Notes under the pieces: generated by a model | Database searches by the model: none | What the model saw: only the letters and a program-made list of their open reading frames with translations | What the model was told of the DNA's origin: nothing | Shown: piece by piece, positions 32,134 to 40,662 of the stretch | Layout: each line of letters opens with the position of its first letter | Numbering within the stretch: the stretch's first letter is position 1 | Position numbers and translations under genes: made by a program | Assembly (NCBI RefSeq): GCF_024506395.1 | Contig: NZ_JANIBO010000002.1 | Coordinates: forward strand, 496,001 to 560,000 | Direction of reading: 5' to 3' | DNA from: Cetobacterium sp. NK01 | Lineage (GTDB): Bacteria; Fusobacteriota; Fusobacteriia; Fusobacteriales; Fusobacteriaceae | DNA: 64,000 nt

Positions 32134-34209
32134 ATGAATATACAAACAACATGTAGTTTTTGTGCCACAGGATGTAATTTAGAATTTCAAGTGGAAAATA
32201 ATGAAATAAAATCTTGTAAACCAGTGTTAACACATCCTGTTAATAAAGGATTGGCGTGTATTAAAGGAAGAAATATAGCTTATCAAAATTCAATGGAGCA
32301 TAGAGTTAATACTCCTTTATTAAGAGATGAAAATGGGAAAATGAATCCTATATCTTGGGAGAAAGCTTATAAAATCATAGCAGAAAAATTTATAGATATA
32401 AATAATAAGTATGGAAAAGGTTCTTTAGCTTTTTTAAGTACAGGGCAAATACCTTTGGAAGAGATGGCAATTTTAGGTTATGTAGGAAGATTTGGAATGG
32501 GAATGGAGGGAGATGGAAATACAAGATTGTGTATGGCAACAGCAGCAGTATCATATAATCAATCTTTTGGATTTGATGCACCGCCATATTCTTGGAATGA
32601 TTTAATGACAACAGATTTAGCTATTTTTATAGGATCTAATCCAGCTATAAGTCATCCTGTTCCTTGGTGGAGATTGAGAAAAGAAAATAAAAATGTAGAG
32701 TTAGTTGTAATAGATCCAAGAAAAACAGAAACAGCAAAAGATGCAAACTTATGGATACCTGTAAAATTAAAAGGAGATCTATTTTTACTTTATACATTAG
32801 CTAATTATTTAATTGAGAAAAATTATATTGATGAGGAGTTTGCTAAAGAAAAAATAGATAATTTTGAAGAGTTTAAAAATTTTGTATCAGATTATACCCT
32901 AGACAAATTAGAAGAGCATTGTGGAATAGATAAAGATGTATTAATAAATTTAGCAGAAAAAATACATGCAAAAGAGAAAGTTTCATTTTGGTGGACAATG
33001 GGAGTAAATCAGAGTTATGAGGCAACAAGAACAGCAGAAGCTATTGTAAATATATGTTTTTTAATAAAAGCTATTGGGAAAGAGGGAACTGGACCAAACT
33101 CTTTAACAGGGCAATGTAACGCAATGGGTTCAAGACTTTATAGTGCTGAAACTTGTCTATTTGCAGGAAGAAAATTTAATCTAGAAGAGGATAGAAAAAA
33201 AATAGCAAATATATTAGAAATTAAAGATGATTTAATACCAAATCGACCAACATTAGCATTTAATGAAATTATAGAAAAGGTGGAAACAAAAGATATAAGA
33301 GGACTGTGGATAATTGCAACAAATCCAATGGTATCTTATCCTCACAATACAACTATGAAAGATTTTAACTCTAAAGTAGATTTTTTAGTAGTGCAGGATA
33401 TATATTATGATACAGAAACAGCTCAAGAAGCAGATCTATTTTTACCAACGGCCACATCTCTAGAAAAAGAAGGGACTTTTATCAATACAGAAAGAAGATT
33501 AGGTGCTGTTCAAAAAGTTGTTGAACCTCCAGAAGGAATAAAAAGTGATTATGAAATTATATTAGAAATTGGAAAAGCATTAGGTTTAGCTGAAAAATTA
33601 AAATTAGAAAAATGGAATACTCCAAAAGATGCTTTTAATCTAATGAAAGCTATATCAGAAGGTATGCCTTGTGATATAACAGGAGTAGAGTATGACGATT
33701 TAAAAAATAGTAATGGTATTCAGTGGCCATTAAGAAAAGGTGAAAAACTAGAAAATGATTATAGAATTTTATTTGAAGATTATAAATTTTATACAGAAAA
33801 TAATAAAGGTAAATTTATATTTGAAATGCCACAAGAGTATCCAGAAATTCCAAATGAAGAATACCCATTTTATTTAATAACAGGTAGAGGAGGAGTAGGA
33901 CTTTGGCATACACTAACAAGAACTAGAAATATGCCTATAGTTCAACACACATATCCAAATGAAGATTATTTATTAATAAGCAATGACGATGCAACTGATT
34001 TAAATTTAAAAGATGAGGATCTAGTACTAGTGACATCAAAAAATGGACAATGTAATATAAAAGTTAAAATAAGTGATGAAGTATTAAAGGGACAAGTATT
34101 TATATCTATGCATTATAATGTTGCTAATAGATTAACAGATCCTCTTTATGATCCCTACTCAAAAGAACCATCTTATAAATATGCAACAGTTAATATAAAA
34201 AAAATTTAA
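32134..34209 (+). CDS. Mo-bisMGD oxidoreductase, NasA/NarB-type nitrate reductase
   Basis: A 691-residue catalytic subunit. Its N-terminal [4Fe-4S] ligands are C7-x2-C10-x3-C14 and C42. The stretch GNTRLCMATAAVSYNQSFGFDAPP contains C133, the likely molybdenum ligand, as in assimilatory-type nitrate reductases. Further cofactor-binding stretches are FIGSNPAISHP, SLTGQCNAMGSR and the C-terminal RGGVGLWHTLTRTRN. There is no Tat signal, so it is cytoplasmic. It is followed by a TDT-family transporter gene and then by mobAB/moeA (opposite strand), which make its cofactor. It has no ferredoxin or FAD partner gene of its own, unlike the second copy at 45797. The substrate is nitrate by inference. 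Confidence 0.75.
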   Translation: MNIQTTCSFCATGCNLEFQVENNEIKSCKPVLTHPVNKGLACIKGRNIAYQNSMEHRVNTPLLRDENGKMNPISWEKAYKIIAEKFIDINNKYGKGSLAFLSTGQIPLEEMAILGYVGRFGMGMEGDGNTRLCMATAAVSYNQSFGFDAPPYSWNDLMTTDLAIFIGSNPAISHPVPWWRLRKENKNVELVVIDPRKTETAKDANLWIPVKLKGDLFLLYTLANYLIEKNYIDEEFAKEKIDNFEEFKNFVSDYTLDKLEEHCGIDKDVLINLAEKIHAKEKVSFWWTMGVNQSYEATRTAEAIVNICFLIKAIGKEGTGPNSLTGQCNAMGSRLYSAETCLFAGRKFNLEEDRKKIANILEIKDDLIPNRPTLAFNEIIEKVETKDIRGLWIIATNPMVSYPHNTTMKDFNSKVDFLVVQDIYYDTETAQEADLFLPTATSLEKEGTFINTERRLGAVQKVVEPPEGIKSDYEIILEIGKALGLAEKLKLEKWNTPKDAFNLMKAISEGMPCDITGVEYDDLKNSNGIQWPLRKGEKLENDYRILFEDYKFYTENNKGKFIFEMPQEYPEIPNEEYPFYLITGRGGVGLWHTLTRTRNMPIVQHTYPNEDYLLISNDDATDLNLKDEDLVLVTSKNGQCNIKVKISDEVLKGQVFISMHYNVANRLTDPLYDPYSKEPSYKYATVNIKKI

Positions 34210-34225
34210 AAACTTTGGAGGATAT

Positions 34226-35149
34226 ATGGCAGGAGAGAGTTTAGTAGACAGATTAAAAAAGTATCCATCAGGAGCTTCAGCTTTAGGACTTGGTATAGTT
34301 GGTTTAGGTTCAGCTTGGGAAGGGATAGGTTATAAATACGGAGAATATATATTTATAATAACAATATTAATATCTTTAATTTTAGTAGGTGGTTATATTT
34401 GTAAAATAATATTTTGTTATAACTCTTTTTTAGATGATATAAAGGATACTATGAGAGGAGCAGTTATAACATCTTTAGACATGGCAATTTTAATAATATC
34501 TACATATATATATAGATATAATCCTGAAGTAGGAAGAATGATATGGTTTATAGCTTCTTTAGTTCATCTTATTATCTGGTTTACATTTACTTATTATAGA
34601 ATAAAATTAGGAAAGCTTTTAGAATTTCATTTTGGATGGTTTGTTACATATGGTGGAATAATAACAGTAGCTGTAACTGCTAAAAATATGGGATTTGATC
34701 CATGGGCTAAATCATTTTGGTGGATAGGACTTATTTCAATTATTGTTTTGCTTCCAATTATAATAATAAGGGGAATAAGACTTGGATTTGAAAATAAATA
34801 TAGAATTACTATTCCAGTGGTAGCGGCACCAGTAAATCTTTTATTAGCAGGGTATTTAAGTGGAATTTTTAATGTAAATCAAACAGTGGCATGTCTTTTA
34901 GCAATAGCTGCTTTTACAGGAACATTTACAGCTTGGATGGGAGTTCTTAGAGCAAAAGCGTTACCTTTTGCTCCAACTTTTGCAGCATTTACATTCCCTT
35001 TAACAATAAGTGTAACAGCTGCAACAAGATTTGGAAAATTATATTCAAGTTTTTCTTTTCTAGCTTGGATTGAAATAGCAGTGACTACAATATCAGTTTT
35101 ATATACTATTTATAGATTTATAGAATTTTATTTTTTAAAAAAAGATTAA
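34226..35149 (+). CDS. TDT/TehA-SLAC1-family anion transporter
   Basis: A 307-residue membrane protein with about ten spans. It starts RLKKYPSGASALGLGIVGLGSAWE and ends with PFAPTFAAFTFPLTISVTAATRF, both typical of the tellurite-resistance/dicarboxylate transporter family that includes SLAC1 anion channels. It is coupled to the nitrate-reductase-like gene 16 bases upstream. A second family member (43149) sits beside the second reductase. A role in nitrate or nitrite movement is therefore more likely here than tellurite or C4-acid transport. Confidence 0.78.
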   Translation: MAGESLVDRLKKYPSGASALGLGIVGLGSAWEGIGYKYGEYIFIITILISLILVGGYICKIIFCYNSFLDDIKDTMRGAVITSLDMAILIISTYIYRYNPEVGRMIWFIASLVHLIIWFTFTYYRIKLGKLLEFHFGWFVTYGGIITVAVTAKNMGFDPWAKSFWWIGLISIIVLLPIIIIRGIRLGFENKYRITIPVVAAPVNLLLAGYLSGIFNVNQTVACLLAIAAFTGTFTAWMGVLRAKALPFAPTFAAFTFPLTISVTAATRFGKLYSSFSFLAWIEIAVTTISVLYTIYRFIEFYFLKKD

Positions 35150-35154
35150 CTAAG

Positions 35155-35195
35155 AAAAAGATGGCCTATTTTATTATATTAGGCCATCTTTTTTT
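35155..35195. terminator. Bidirectional terminator overlapping the mobAB stop
   Basis: AAAAAGATGGCCTA (35155-35168) pairs with TAGGCCATCTTTTT (35180-35193). The right arm encodes the last codons of mobAB (KKDGLI), so coding sequence and terminator share DNA. Confidence 0.85.
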
Positions 35196-36268
35196 GATAT
35201 ATTGATTATTTTATCAAAAATAGTTTCAGTATCATTTATGTCTACAATATCTAGATCACCACTATTTTCAATAGATTTTAAGTCGCTTACTAAAAATTTT
35301 AGATTATTTTTATTAGATTGACTAACTGTTGAAACATCTTTTCTAATAACCTCTATTTTAGGAAAATCACTATTTTTAAATCCCTCTAAAATTATAAAAT
35401 CATAATCTTTAAAATATTGAAGATAAAAATTTAAACTTTTTTCAGGAGAGTTTTCTAAAAACATATACTTACTTTTAGAAAATATTAGTGTTCCTGAAGC
35501 TCCAGATTTAACATGTTTATCAGTATCAGAATCTAAGTTGTCCATTTGAAAATCATGTCCATCATGTTTAATTGTTCCAACTTTAAATCCTTTTTCTACA
35601 AATTTCTTTAAAAGCTTAGTTATTAAAGTTGTTTTTCCAGAGTTTTTAACACCAGAGATTGCAAAAAAATTGGTATTTTTATTTTTAAATAAAGAGTTAA
35701 AATCTTCAGGAGTATTTATATTTTTTAAAATCTCTTTATCATCAAAAATAGTGTATTTTAAATCAATAAATTTAACATCAAGTTTTTCTATGAGATTTAA
35801 AACTTTAAAGTCCTTATTTTCAATAGCATCTTTAATTATAGGAAGAGCTTTTTTAGTATATATCCCAAGGAGGGGATGAATAAAACCATCTTTATCTTTA
35901 ACTATAAAAGCATCGTGGTAAGGAGAAACGAAACTTGATATATATTCTATAAAATCTTTTGTTAAATTTGGAACATCACATGGAAGAGTGAAAATATAAT
36001 CTAAATCACTTTCAGAAATTCCTTTATATAGTCCAGAGATAGGACCAATTTCTTGAAAATCATCATCAACTCTAATAAAATCTTCACTTATAATATTTTG
36101 ATTACTATTTAAAGATAGATAGATTTTACTAAAATCAGAAAAAAGAGTTTTTAATCTATCTAAAAAAGTTATATTATTATATTTAAGTAAAGCTTTATTG
36201 CAATAATTCATTCGACTTCCTTTACCCCCAGCTAAGATTAAAACATTAATATCTTTAATTTTAATCAA
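35174..36268 (-). CDS. mobAB: Fused MobA-MobB molybdenum cofactor protein
   Basis: A 364-residue fusion. Residues ~1-195 are MobA, the molybdopterin guanylyltransferase (VLILAGGKGSRMNYCNKALL, then LPCDVPNLTKDF), which makes the guanine-dinucleotide form of the cofactor. Residues ~200-364 are MobB, a P-loop GTP-binding adaptor (FAISGVKNSGKTTLITKLLKKF, GTIKHDGHDF). The ATG overlaps the end of moeA by 8 bases, so the two are coupled. The product supplies Mo-bisMGD to the two reductases in this window. Confidence 0.92.
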   Translation of the reverse strand: MIKIKDINVLILAGGKGSRMNYCNKALLKYNNITFLDRLKTLFSDFSKIYLSLNSNQNIISEDFIRVDDDFQEIGPISGLYKGISESDLDYIFTLPCDVPNLTKDFIEYISSFVSPYHDAFIVKDKDGFIHPLLGIYTKKALPIIKDAIENKDFKVLNLIEKLDVKFIDLKYTIFDDKEILKNINTPEDFNSLFKNKNTNFFAISGVKNSGKTTLITKLLKKFVEKGFKVGTIKHDGHDFQMDNLDSDTDKHVKSGASGTLIFSKSKYMFLENSPEKSLNFYLQYFKDYDFIILEGFKNSDFPKIEVIRKDVSTVSQSNKNNLKFLVSDLKSIENSGDLDIVDINDTETIFDKIINISKKDGLI

Positions 36269-37475
36269 TTAAAATCACCTTAACCTTATCCCCTTCTTTT
36301 AAAGCTGGAGTATCTGGTAAAATTTCAACAATGGCATTTTTTCCAATAAGAGATGAAATACTACCTGAAGAATGTTTGTCATCGTTTAAAAAAACATTTC
36401 CATCATTAAAATATCCTCTAATAAATCTTCGTTTAGAAGATTTTTTATTAAAGCCACCTTTAACTATAGCAACTGTAGAGTTAGTATTTTTTATACTATT
36501 AAGACTCATTTTTGATAAAATAGGTCTTCCAAGAAGTTCAAAATTAACTAAAGATGCAAAAGGATTACCAGAAAGAGAAAGGATAAGCTTTTCATCTTTT
36601 TTAGAGGCTAGAACAGGAGTTCCAGGCTGAATATTAATTTTCCAAAATAGTCTTTTAGCACCAAGTTCTTTAATTACGTCATGCATAATATCTTTTTTTC
36701 CCACTGAAACCCCTCCAGTAGTTATTAAGAAGTCAATATTTTTAAGTTCTTTAGAAATGAAATTAGCAACACAAACTGAGTCATCGCTCATAGGAGGATA
36801 CATAACTCCATCTAACCCTAAATGTTTTAGTTTGCTAATAAGAGTAAAAAGGTTACTGTTATAGATTTTGCCTTTTTCTAAGGGCGTCCCTGGCATAAGT
36901 AATTCACTTCCAAGACTCAAAATACCGACTTTAGGTTTTTTAAACACTTTAATAGAGTTTATTCCTAAAGAGGCAAGAACACCAATATGATTATATGTGA
37001 TGATCTCTCCTGTTTTTATAACAATTTCTCCAACTTTTAAATCTTCACCTAAAAAACAAAAGTTTTCAAACTCTTTTAACTCTCTATAGACTTTTAAAAC
37101 TTTAGTATTTTCATCAAAGAATACTTCCTCTTGTTTTATAACACAGTTACAGTTGTTTGGAATGGGAGCTCCAGTCATTATTCTAAAAGCTTCTTTAGGC
37201 TTAAAATTTTCTTCTGAAAAATCTCCAGCAAAGATTTCAGAAATTACTTTAAAAACAGCGGGATTTTCTTTTGTGGCTCCTAAGGTATCTAAATTATTAA
37301 AGGTAAATCCATCTAAGGGAGAACGATTAAATGGTGGATTATTCAGAGGAGAAATTATATCCTCAGCCAAAACAAATCCTAAACTATCTAAAATATATTT
37401 TTCTTCTATTTCTTTTAAGGGTTTTACATTTTCTAATAAAATTTCAATTGCATTTTCTAAATTGATTTGCTCCAT
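36261..37475 (-). CDS. moeA: Molybdopterin molybdenumtransferase
   Basis: A 404-residue MoeA, which inserts molybdate into adenylated molybdopterin. It has NNPPFNRSPLDGFTF near 40-55, RIMTGAPIP, the LSLGSELLMPG region, TTGGVSVGKKDIMHDV and LILSLSGNPFASLVNFE, all in family order; the C-terminal beta-barrel follows. It is the first gene of the leftward moeA-mobAB operon, with a GGAGGTG site before the ATG at 37475. It probably starts from the AT-rich region that holds the palindrome at 37556-37572. Confidence 0.93.
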   Translation of the reverse strand: MEQINLENAIEILLENVKPLKEIEEKYILDSLGFVLAEDIISPLNNPPFNRSPLDGFTFNNLDTLGATKENPAVFKVISEIFAGDFSEENFKPKEAFRIMTGAPIPNNCNCVIKQEEVFFDENTKVLKVYRELKEFENFCFLGEDLKVGEIVIKTGEIITYNHIGVLASLGINSIKVFKKPKVGILSLGSELLMPGTPLEKGKIYNSNLFTLISKLKHLGLDGVMYPPMSDDSVCVANFISKELKNIDFLITTGGVSVGKKDIMHDVIKELGAKRLFWKINIQPGTPVLASKKDEKLILSLSGNPFASLVNFELLGRPILSKMSLNSIKNTNSTVAIVKGGFNKKSSKRRFIRGYFNDGNVFLNDDKHSSGSISSLIGKNAIVEILPDTPALKEGDKVKVILID

Positions 37476-37540
37476 ATTTTCACCTCCATTGAAATTTACA
37501 GCTATTAGTAATTATAACATATTTTAGAGTTATTAATCAA

Positions 37541-37572
37541 AGTGTATTACAAAGTGTATTACAATGTAATAC
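37541..37572. promoter_or_regulatory. Tandem repeat and palindrome upstream of moeA
   Basis: AGTGTATTACAA occurs twice in tandem (37541-37552, 37553-37564). The second copy runs into GTAATAC, making the palindrome GTATTAC-AAT-GTAATAC (37556-37572). It is about 70-100 bases upstream of moeA and looks like an operator. The rest of 37476-37882 is AT-rich. It also holds a 16-codon ORF (ATG near 37593) and the leader of the LacI-type gene, but no recognised riboswitch. Confidence 0.4.
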
Positions 37573-37882
37573 AACGCCTAAAATAGGGGTTTTATGAGCT
37601 TATACGACGAAAATTTATGGAGTGATAAATCCTTAAGGAAATAAAAAATAAAAGCTTTAAAATTAGTTTAAAACAGTCATTTTTATGGACTTTTTCAAAA
37701 AAAATATCAAAAAAAAATAATTGTTTTTTAAAAGGACACTTTTTTATAAAAAGTAACATTTTAAAAGTACAAAAAAGTGGGTTTCGAGTATATATACAGG
37801 TATCTTTATTAAAAAAAATTTTGTAAATATTGAAAATTTAGATATAATATAGAAAATAGAAAAGATAAGGGAGCGTCAACTG

Positions 37883-38854
37883 ATGAAAGTAACAATAAAA
37901 GAGATTGCAGCAGATGCGGGGGTATCAGTTTCAACAGTTTCAAGAGTAATATCTAACAATCCAAAAATAAGTGAGAGTACAAAAGAGAAAGTTAGAGAAT
38001 CTATTGAAAGATTAAACTATAAACCCAATATAATGGCAAGAGGATTGGTAAAAAAAAGAACAGGGATTTTAGGTGTGATAATGCCAAAAGAAGCAATAAC
38101 ACTTTTCTCTAGCCCATTTTTTATAGAAGTGATGCAAGGGATTAGTTTCAAAGGGAAAGAAAGAGACTATTATATAATGTATGATTTTTGTAAAAATGAA
38201 AAAGAGGAGTATGAAGGAACAAAAAAATTGGTAGAAAGTGGATTAGTTGACGGAATTTGTTTAATGTCCACAAGAAAACAGGATAAAAGTATAAAATACT
38301 TAAAAGAACTAGAGTTTCCATTTGTAATTGTAGGAGAGCCAGAGGAAAAAGACGGGGTTTCATGGGTAGATAATAACAATTTAAAGGCAACTTATGACAT
38401 GGTAAAAAAGGTTATTCCAAAAGGGGAAACAGATGCAGTTTTTATTGGGGGAGATAAAAACTTAACTGTGACAGTTAATAGAGTTGAAGGGTTTAAAAAA
38501 GCTTGTAAAGAACTGAAAATAGAAAGTCATGTATATCTAGGAAAAGATTTTTCTAGAGAAGAGGGTTTTAGGTTGGCAGAAATAAGTTTTTCAGAAAGAA
38601 ATTGTAAAAATTTTATAATATCAGATGATAATCTTTTAAAAGGATTTTTAGAGTATTTAGAAAAGTTTCATATAGAAAATATAAATATAGGAAGCTTTAA
38701 TAGAACAAATTTAAAAGGTATTTGGAAGAATAAAGTTTTTTTACTGGATATAAAACCTGAAAAACTAGGAGTAGAGGCAGTTAATATATTGATAGATAAT
38801 ATTTTAGAAGAGTCAAAAATGAACAGCAAAGTTGTAGATATAGAATTAAATTAA
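37883..38854 (+). CDS. LacI-family transcriptional repressor
   Basis: A 323-residue regulator. The helix-turn-helix and hinge helix are at 1-60 (VTIKEIAADAGVSVSTVSRVISNNPKISESTKEKVRESIERLNY KPN, shown in two parts). The effector-binding domain follows (RTGILGVIMP, FGGDKNLTVTVNRVEGFKKACKE-like region, GVEAVNILIDNI). It closely resembles the MalR branch. It is transcribed in the same direction as the alpha-glucoside PTS operon downstream, separated by a terminator and by a perfect GCAAACGTTTGC operator, its probable target. A maltose- or trehalose-type effector is likely. Confidence 0.9.
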   Translation: MKVTIKEIAADAGVSVSTVSRVISNNPKISESTKEKVRESIERLNYKPNIMARGLVKKRTGILGVIMPKEAITLFSSPFFIEVMQGISFKGKERDYYIMYDFCKNEKEEYEGTKKLVESGLVDGICLMSTRKQDKSIKYLKELEFPFVIVGEPEEKDGVSWVDNNNLKATYDMVKKVIPKGETDAVFIGGDKNLTVTVNRVEGFKKACKELKIESHVYLGKDFSREEGFRLAEISFSERNCKNFIISDDNLLKGFLEYLEKFHIENINIGSFNRTNLKGIWKNKVFLLDIKPEKLGVEAVNILIDNILEESKMNSKVVDIELN

Positions 38855-38895
38855 GTTGTAAAAGAGGTTGTAATACTTTTTTTACAACTTTTTTG
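38853..38895 (+). terminator. Terminator after the LacI-type gene
   Basis: AAGTTGTAAA (38853-38862) pairs with TTTACAACTT (38881-38890), followed by TTTTGTTTTG. Confidence 0.75.
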
Positions 38896-38904
38896 TTTTG
38901 TATC

Positions 38905-38933
38905 TAGACAAATATAAATTTTAATGTTAAAAT
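38905..38933 (+). promoter_or_regulatory. Promoter of the PTS alpha-glucoside operon
   Basis: TAGACA (38905-38910), a 17-base spacer and TAAAAT (38928-38933). The LacI operator starts 12 bases after the -10 box. Confidence 0.65.
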
Positions 38934-38944
38934 AAGAAAAAAGA

Positions 38945-38956
38945 GCAAACGTTTGC
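38945..38956 (+). promoter_or_regulatory. LacI-type operator
   Basis: GCAAACGTTTGC is a perfect 12-bp palindrome with the central CG typical of LacI-family operators. It covers about +5 to +16 of the expected transcript, so a bound repressor would block initiation or early elongation. The regulator gene is directly upstream. Confidence 0.85.
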
Positions 38957-38990
38957 ACAAAGATGCAAAAATTTTAAGGAGAGAGTTAAA

Positions 38991-40640
38991 ATGTGGTGGA
39001 AAGAATTAATTGGATACCAAATTTATCCAAGAAGCTTTAAAGATTCCAACGGGGATGGAATTGGAGATATAAATGGAATAATAGAAAAATTAGATTATTT
39101 AAAAGAATTGGGAATTGATTTAATTTGGGTTTCACCATTTTTTAAAAGTCCTAATGATGATAACGGTTATGATATAAGTGATTATAGAGATATTTTAGAA
39201 GAGTTTGGAACAATGGAAGATTTTGATAGACTTTTAGAAGAAACTCATAAAAGAGAGATGAAATTAATAATAGATCTTGTTATAAATCATACAAGTGACG
39301 AGCACCCTTGGTTTATAGAAGCAAAAGAGTCTAAAGATAGTCCAAAGCGTGATTGGTATATTTGGAGAGAAGGAAAAAATGATGAAGAACCAAACAATTG
39401 GGAGAGCATTTTTAAAGGATCTGCTTGGGAAAAATGTGAAAAAACAGATGAATATTATTTACATCTATTTTCTAGAAAGCAACCAGATCTAAACTGGGAA
39501 AATGAAGAGATGCGAAAAGAAATTTATAATATGATGAACTGGTGGTTAGATAAGGGAATAGATGGATTTAGAGTAGATGCCATAAGTCATATAAAAAAGG
39601 CTGATGGATTCCCAGATATGCCAAATCCTGAAAAGAAAAAATTTGTAGATTCTTTTGATATGCATATGAATGTAAATGGAATTCAAAATTACTTAAAAGA
39701 GTTAAAGGAAAATACTTTTGATAAATATGATATAGTAACTGTTGGAGAAGCAAATGGAGTAGATGCAGAAAATGCAGATGAATGGGTTGGAAGTGAAAAT
39801 GGAAAGTTCAATATGATATTCCAATTTGAACATCTGAAATTATGGGATTATGAAGGTGATACAGAATTTTGTCCAAAGGCATACAAAGATGTTTTAAATA
39901 AATGGCAAGTCTCTTTAGAAGGAAAGGGCTGGAATGCACTTTTTATTGAAAATCACGATATTCCTAGAAGTACATCAACATGGGGAAATGATGGTAAATA
40001 CTGGTTAGAATCAGCAAAAGCGTTTGCAACAACATATTTTTTACAAAAGGGAACTCCATTTATCTATCAAGGTCAAGAGATTGGAATGACAAATACAATA
40101 TTTAATTCTCTTTCAGAGTTTCAAGATGTAAAGAGTGTAAACGAAGGAAAAGAGAAATTAGAGGCTGGGATGTGTGAAAAAGAAGTTTTAGAGATTTTAT
40201 CGAATACTTCTAGAGACAATGCTAGAACTCCAATGCAATGGAATAATCAACTAAATGGTGGATTTACTTCAGGAACACCTTGGTTAAAAGTAAATGAAAA
40301 CTATAAAAAAATTAATGTAGAAGATCAGATAAAGGATAAAAATTCAATATATAATCACTATAAAAAATTGATATCTTTAAAGAAAAATAATAAAACTTTA
40401 ACTCACGGAAAATTTAAATTAGTTTTAGAAGAGGATAAACATATATTTGCTTATCTTAGAGAGTTAGATGGAGAGAGATATTTAATTTTATCTAATCTTA
40501 GTGAAAATGAAAAAACTTTAAATCTTTCAGAATTTAATATAAAAAATGAAGATATTATAATATCTAATTATAAAACAATTGATAAAAAGCTAGAAAATTA
40601 TATTGTAAGACCATATGAAAGTGTAGTTTATAAAATCTAA
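38991..40640 (+). CDS. GH13 alpha-glucosidase / phospho-alpha-glucosidase type enzyme
   Basis: A 549-residue cytoplasmic GH13 enzyme of the oligo-1,6-glucosidase / trehalose-6-phosphate hydrolase group. It starts WWKELIGYQIYPRSFKDSNGDGIGDI. The conserved regions are LIIDLVINHTSDEH, GFRVDAISHI (nucleophile Asp), VTVGEANGV (acid/base Glu) and FIENHDIPRS. Length is typical. It is first in an operon with a glucose/maltose-type PTS transporter. Because that transporter delivers phosphorylated disaccharide, the natural substrate could be a phosphorylated or plain alpha-glucoside. The sequence alone does not decide between maltose, isomaltose and trehalose 6-phosphate. Confidence 0.88.
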   Translation: MWWKELIGYQIYPRSFKDSNGDGIGDINGIIEKLDYLKELGIDLIWVSPFFKSPNDDNGYDISDYRDILEEFGTMEDFDRLLEETHKREMKLIIDLVINHTSDEHPWFIEAKESKDSPKRDWYIWREGKNDEEPNNWESIFKGSAWEKCEKTDEYYLHLFSRKQPDLNWENEEMRKEIYNMMNWWLDKGIDGFRVDAISHIKKADGFPDMPNPEKKKFVDSFDMHMNVNGIQNYLKELKENTFDKYDIVTVGEANGVDAENADEWVGSENGKFNMIFQFEHLKLWDYEGDTEFCPKAYKDVLNKWQVSLEGKGWNALFIENHDIPRSTSTWGNDGKYWLESAKAFATTYFLQKGTPFIYQGQEIGMTNTIFNSLSEFQDVKSVNEGKEKLEAGMCEKEVLEILSNTSRDNARTPMQWNNQLNGGFTSGTPWLKVNENYKKINVEDQIKDKNSIYNHYKKLISLKKNNKTLTHGKFKLVLEEDKHIFAYLRELDGERYLILSNLSENEKTLNLSEFNIKNEDIIISNYKTIDKKLENYIVRPYESVVYKI

Positions 40641-40662
40641 TTAATATAGGGGAGAAGTTAAA

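Noticed and set aside
37573-37882. A riboswitch (Moco or c-di-GMP type) upstream of the LacI-type gene, and a 16-codon leader ORF.
   Set aside because: I could not find the conserved core of any riboswitch class. The 16-codon ORF has only a weak ribosome site and no supporting context.
38866-38890. GTTGTA...TACAAC in the LacI-gene terminator as a third Mal operator.
   Set aside because: The centre is longer than 7 bases and the arms belong to the terminator stem followed by a U-run.
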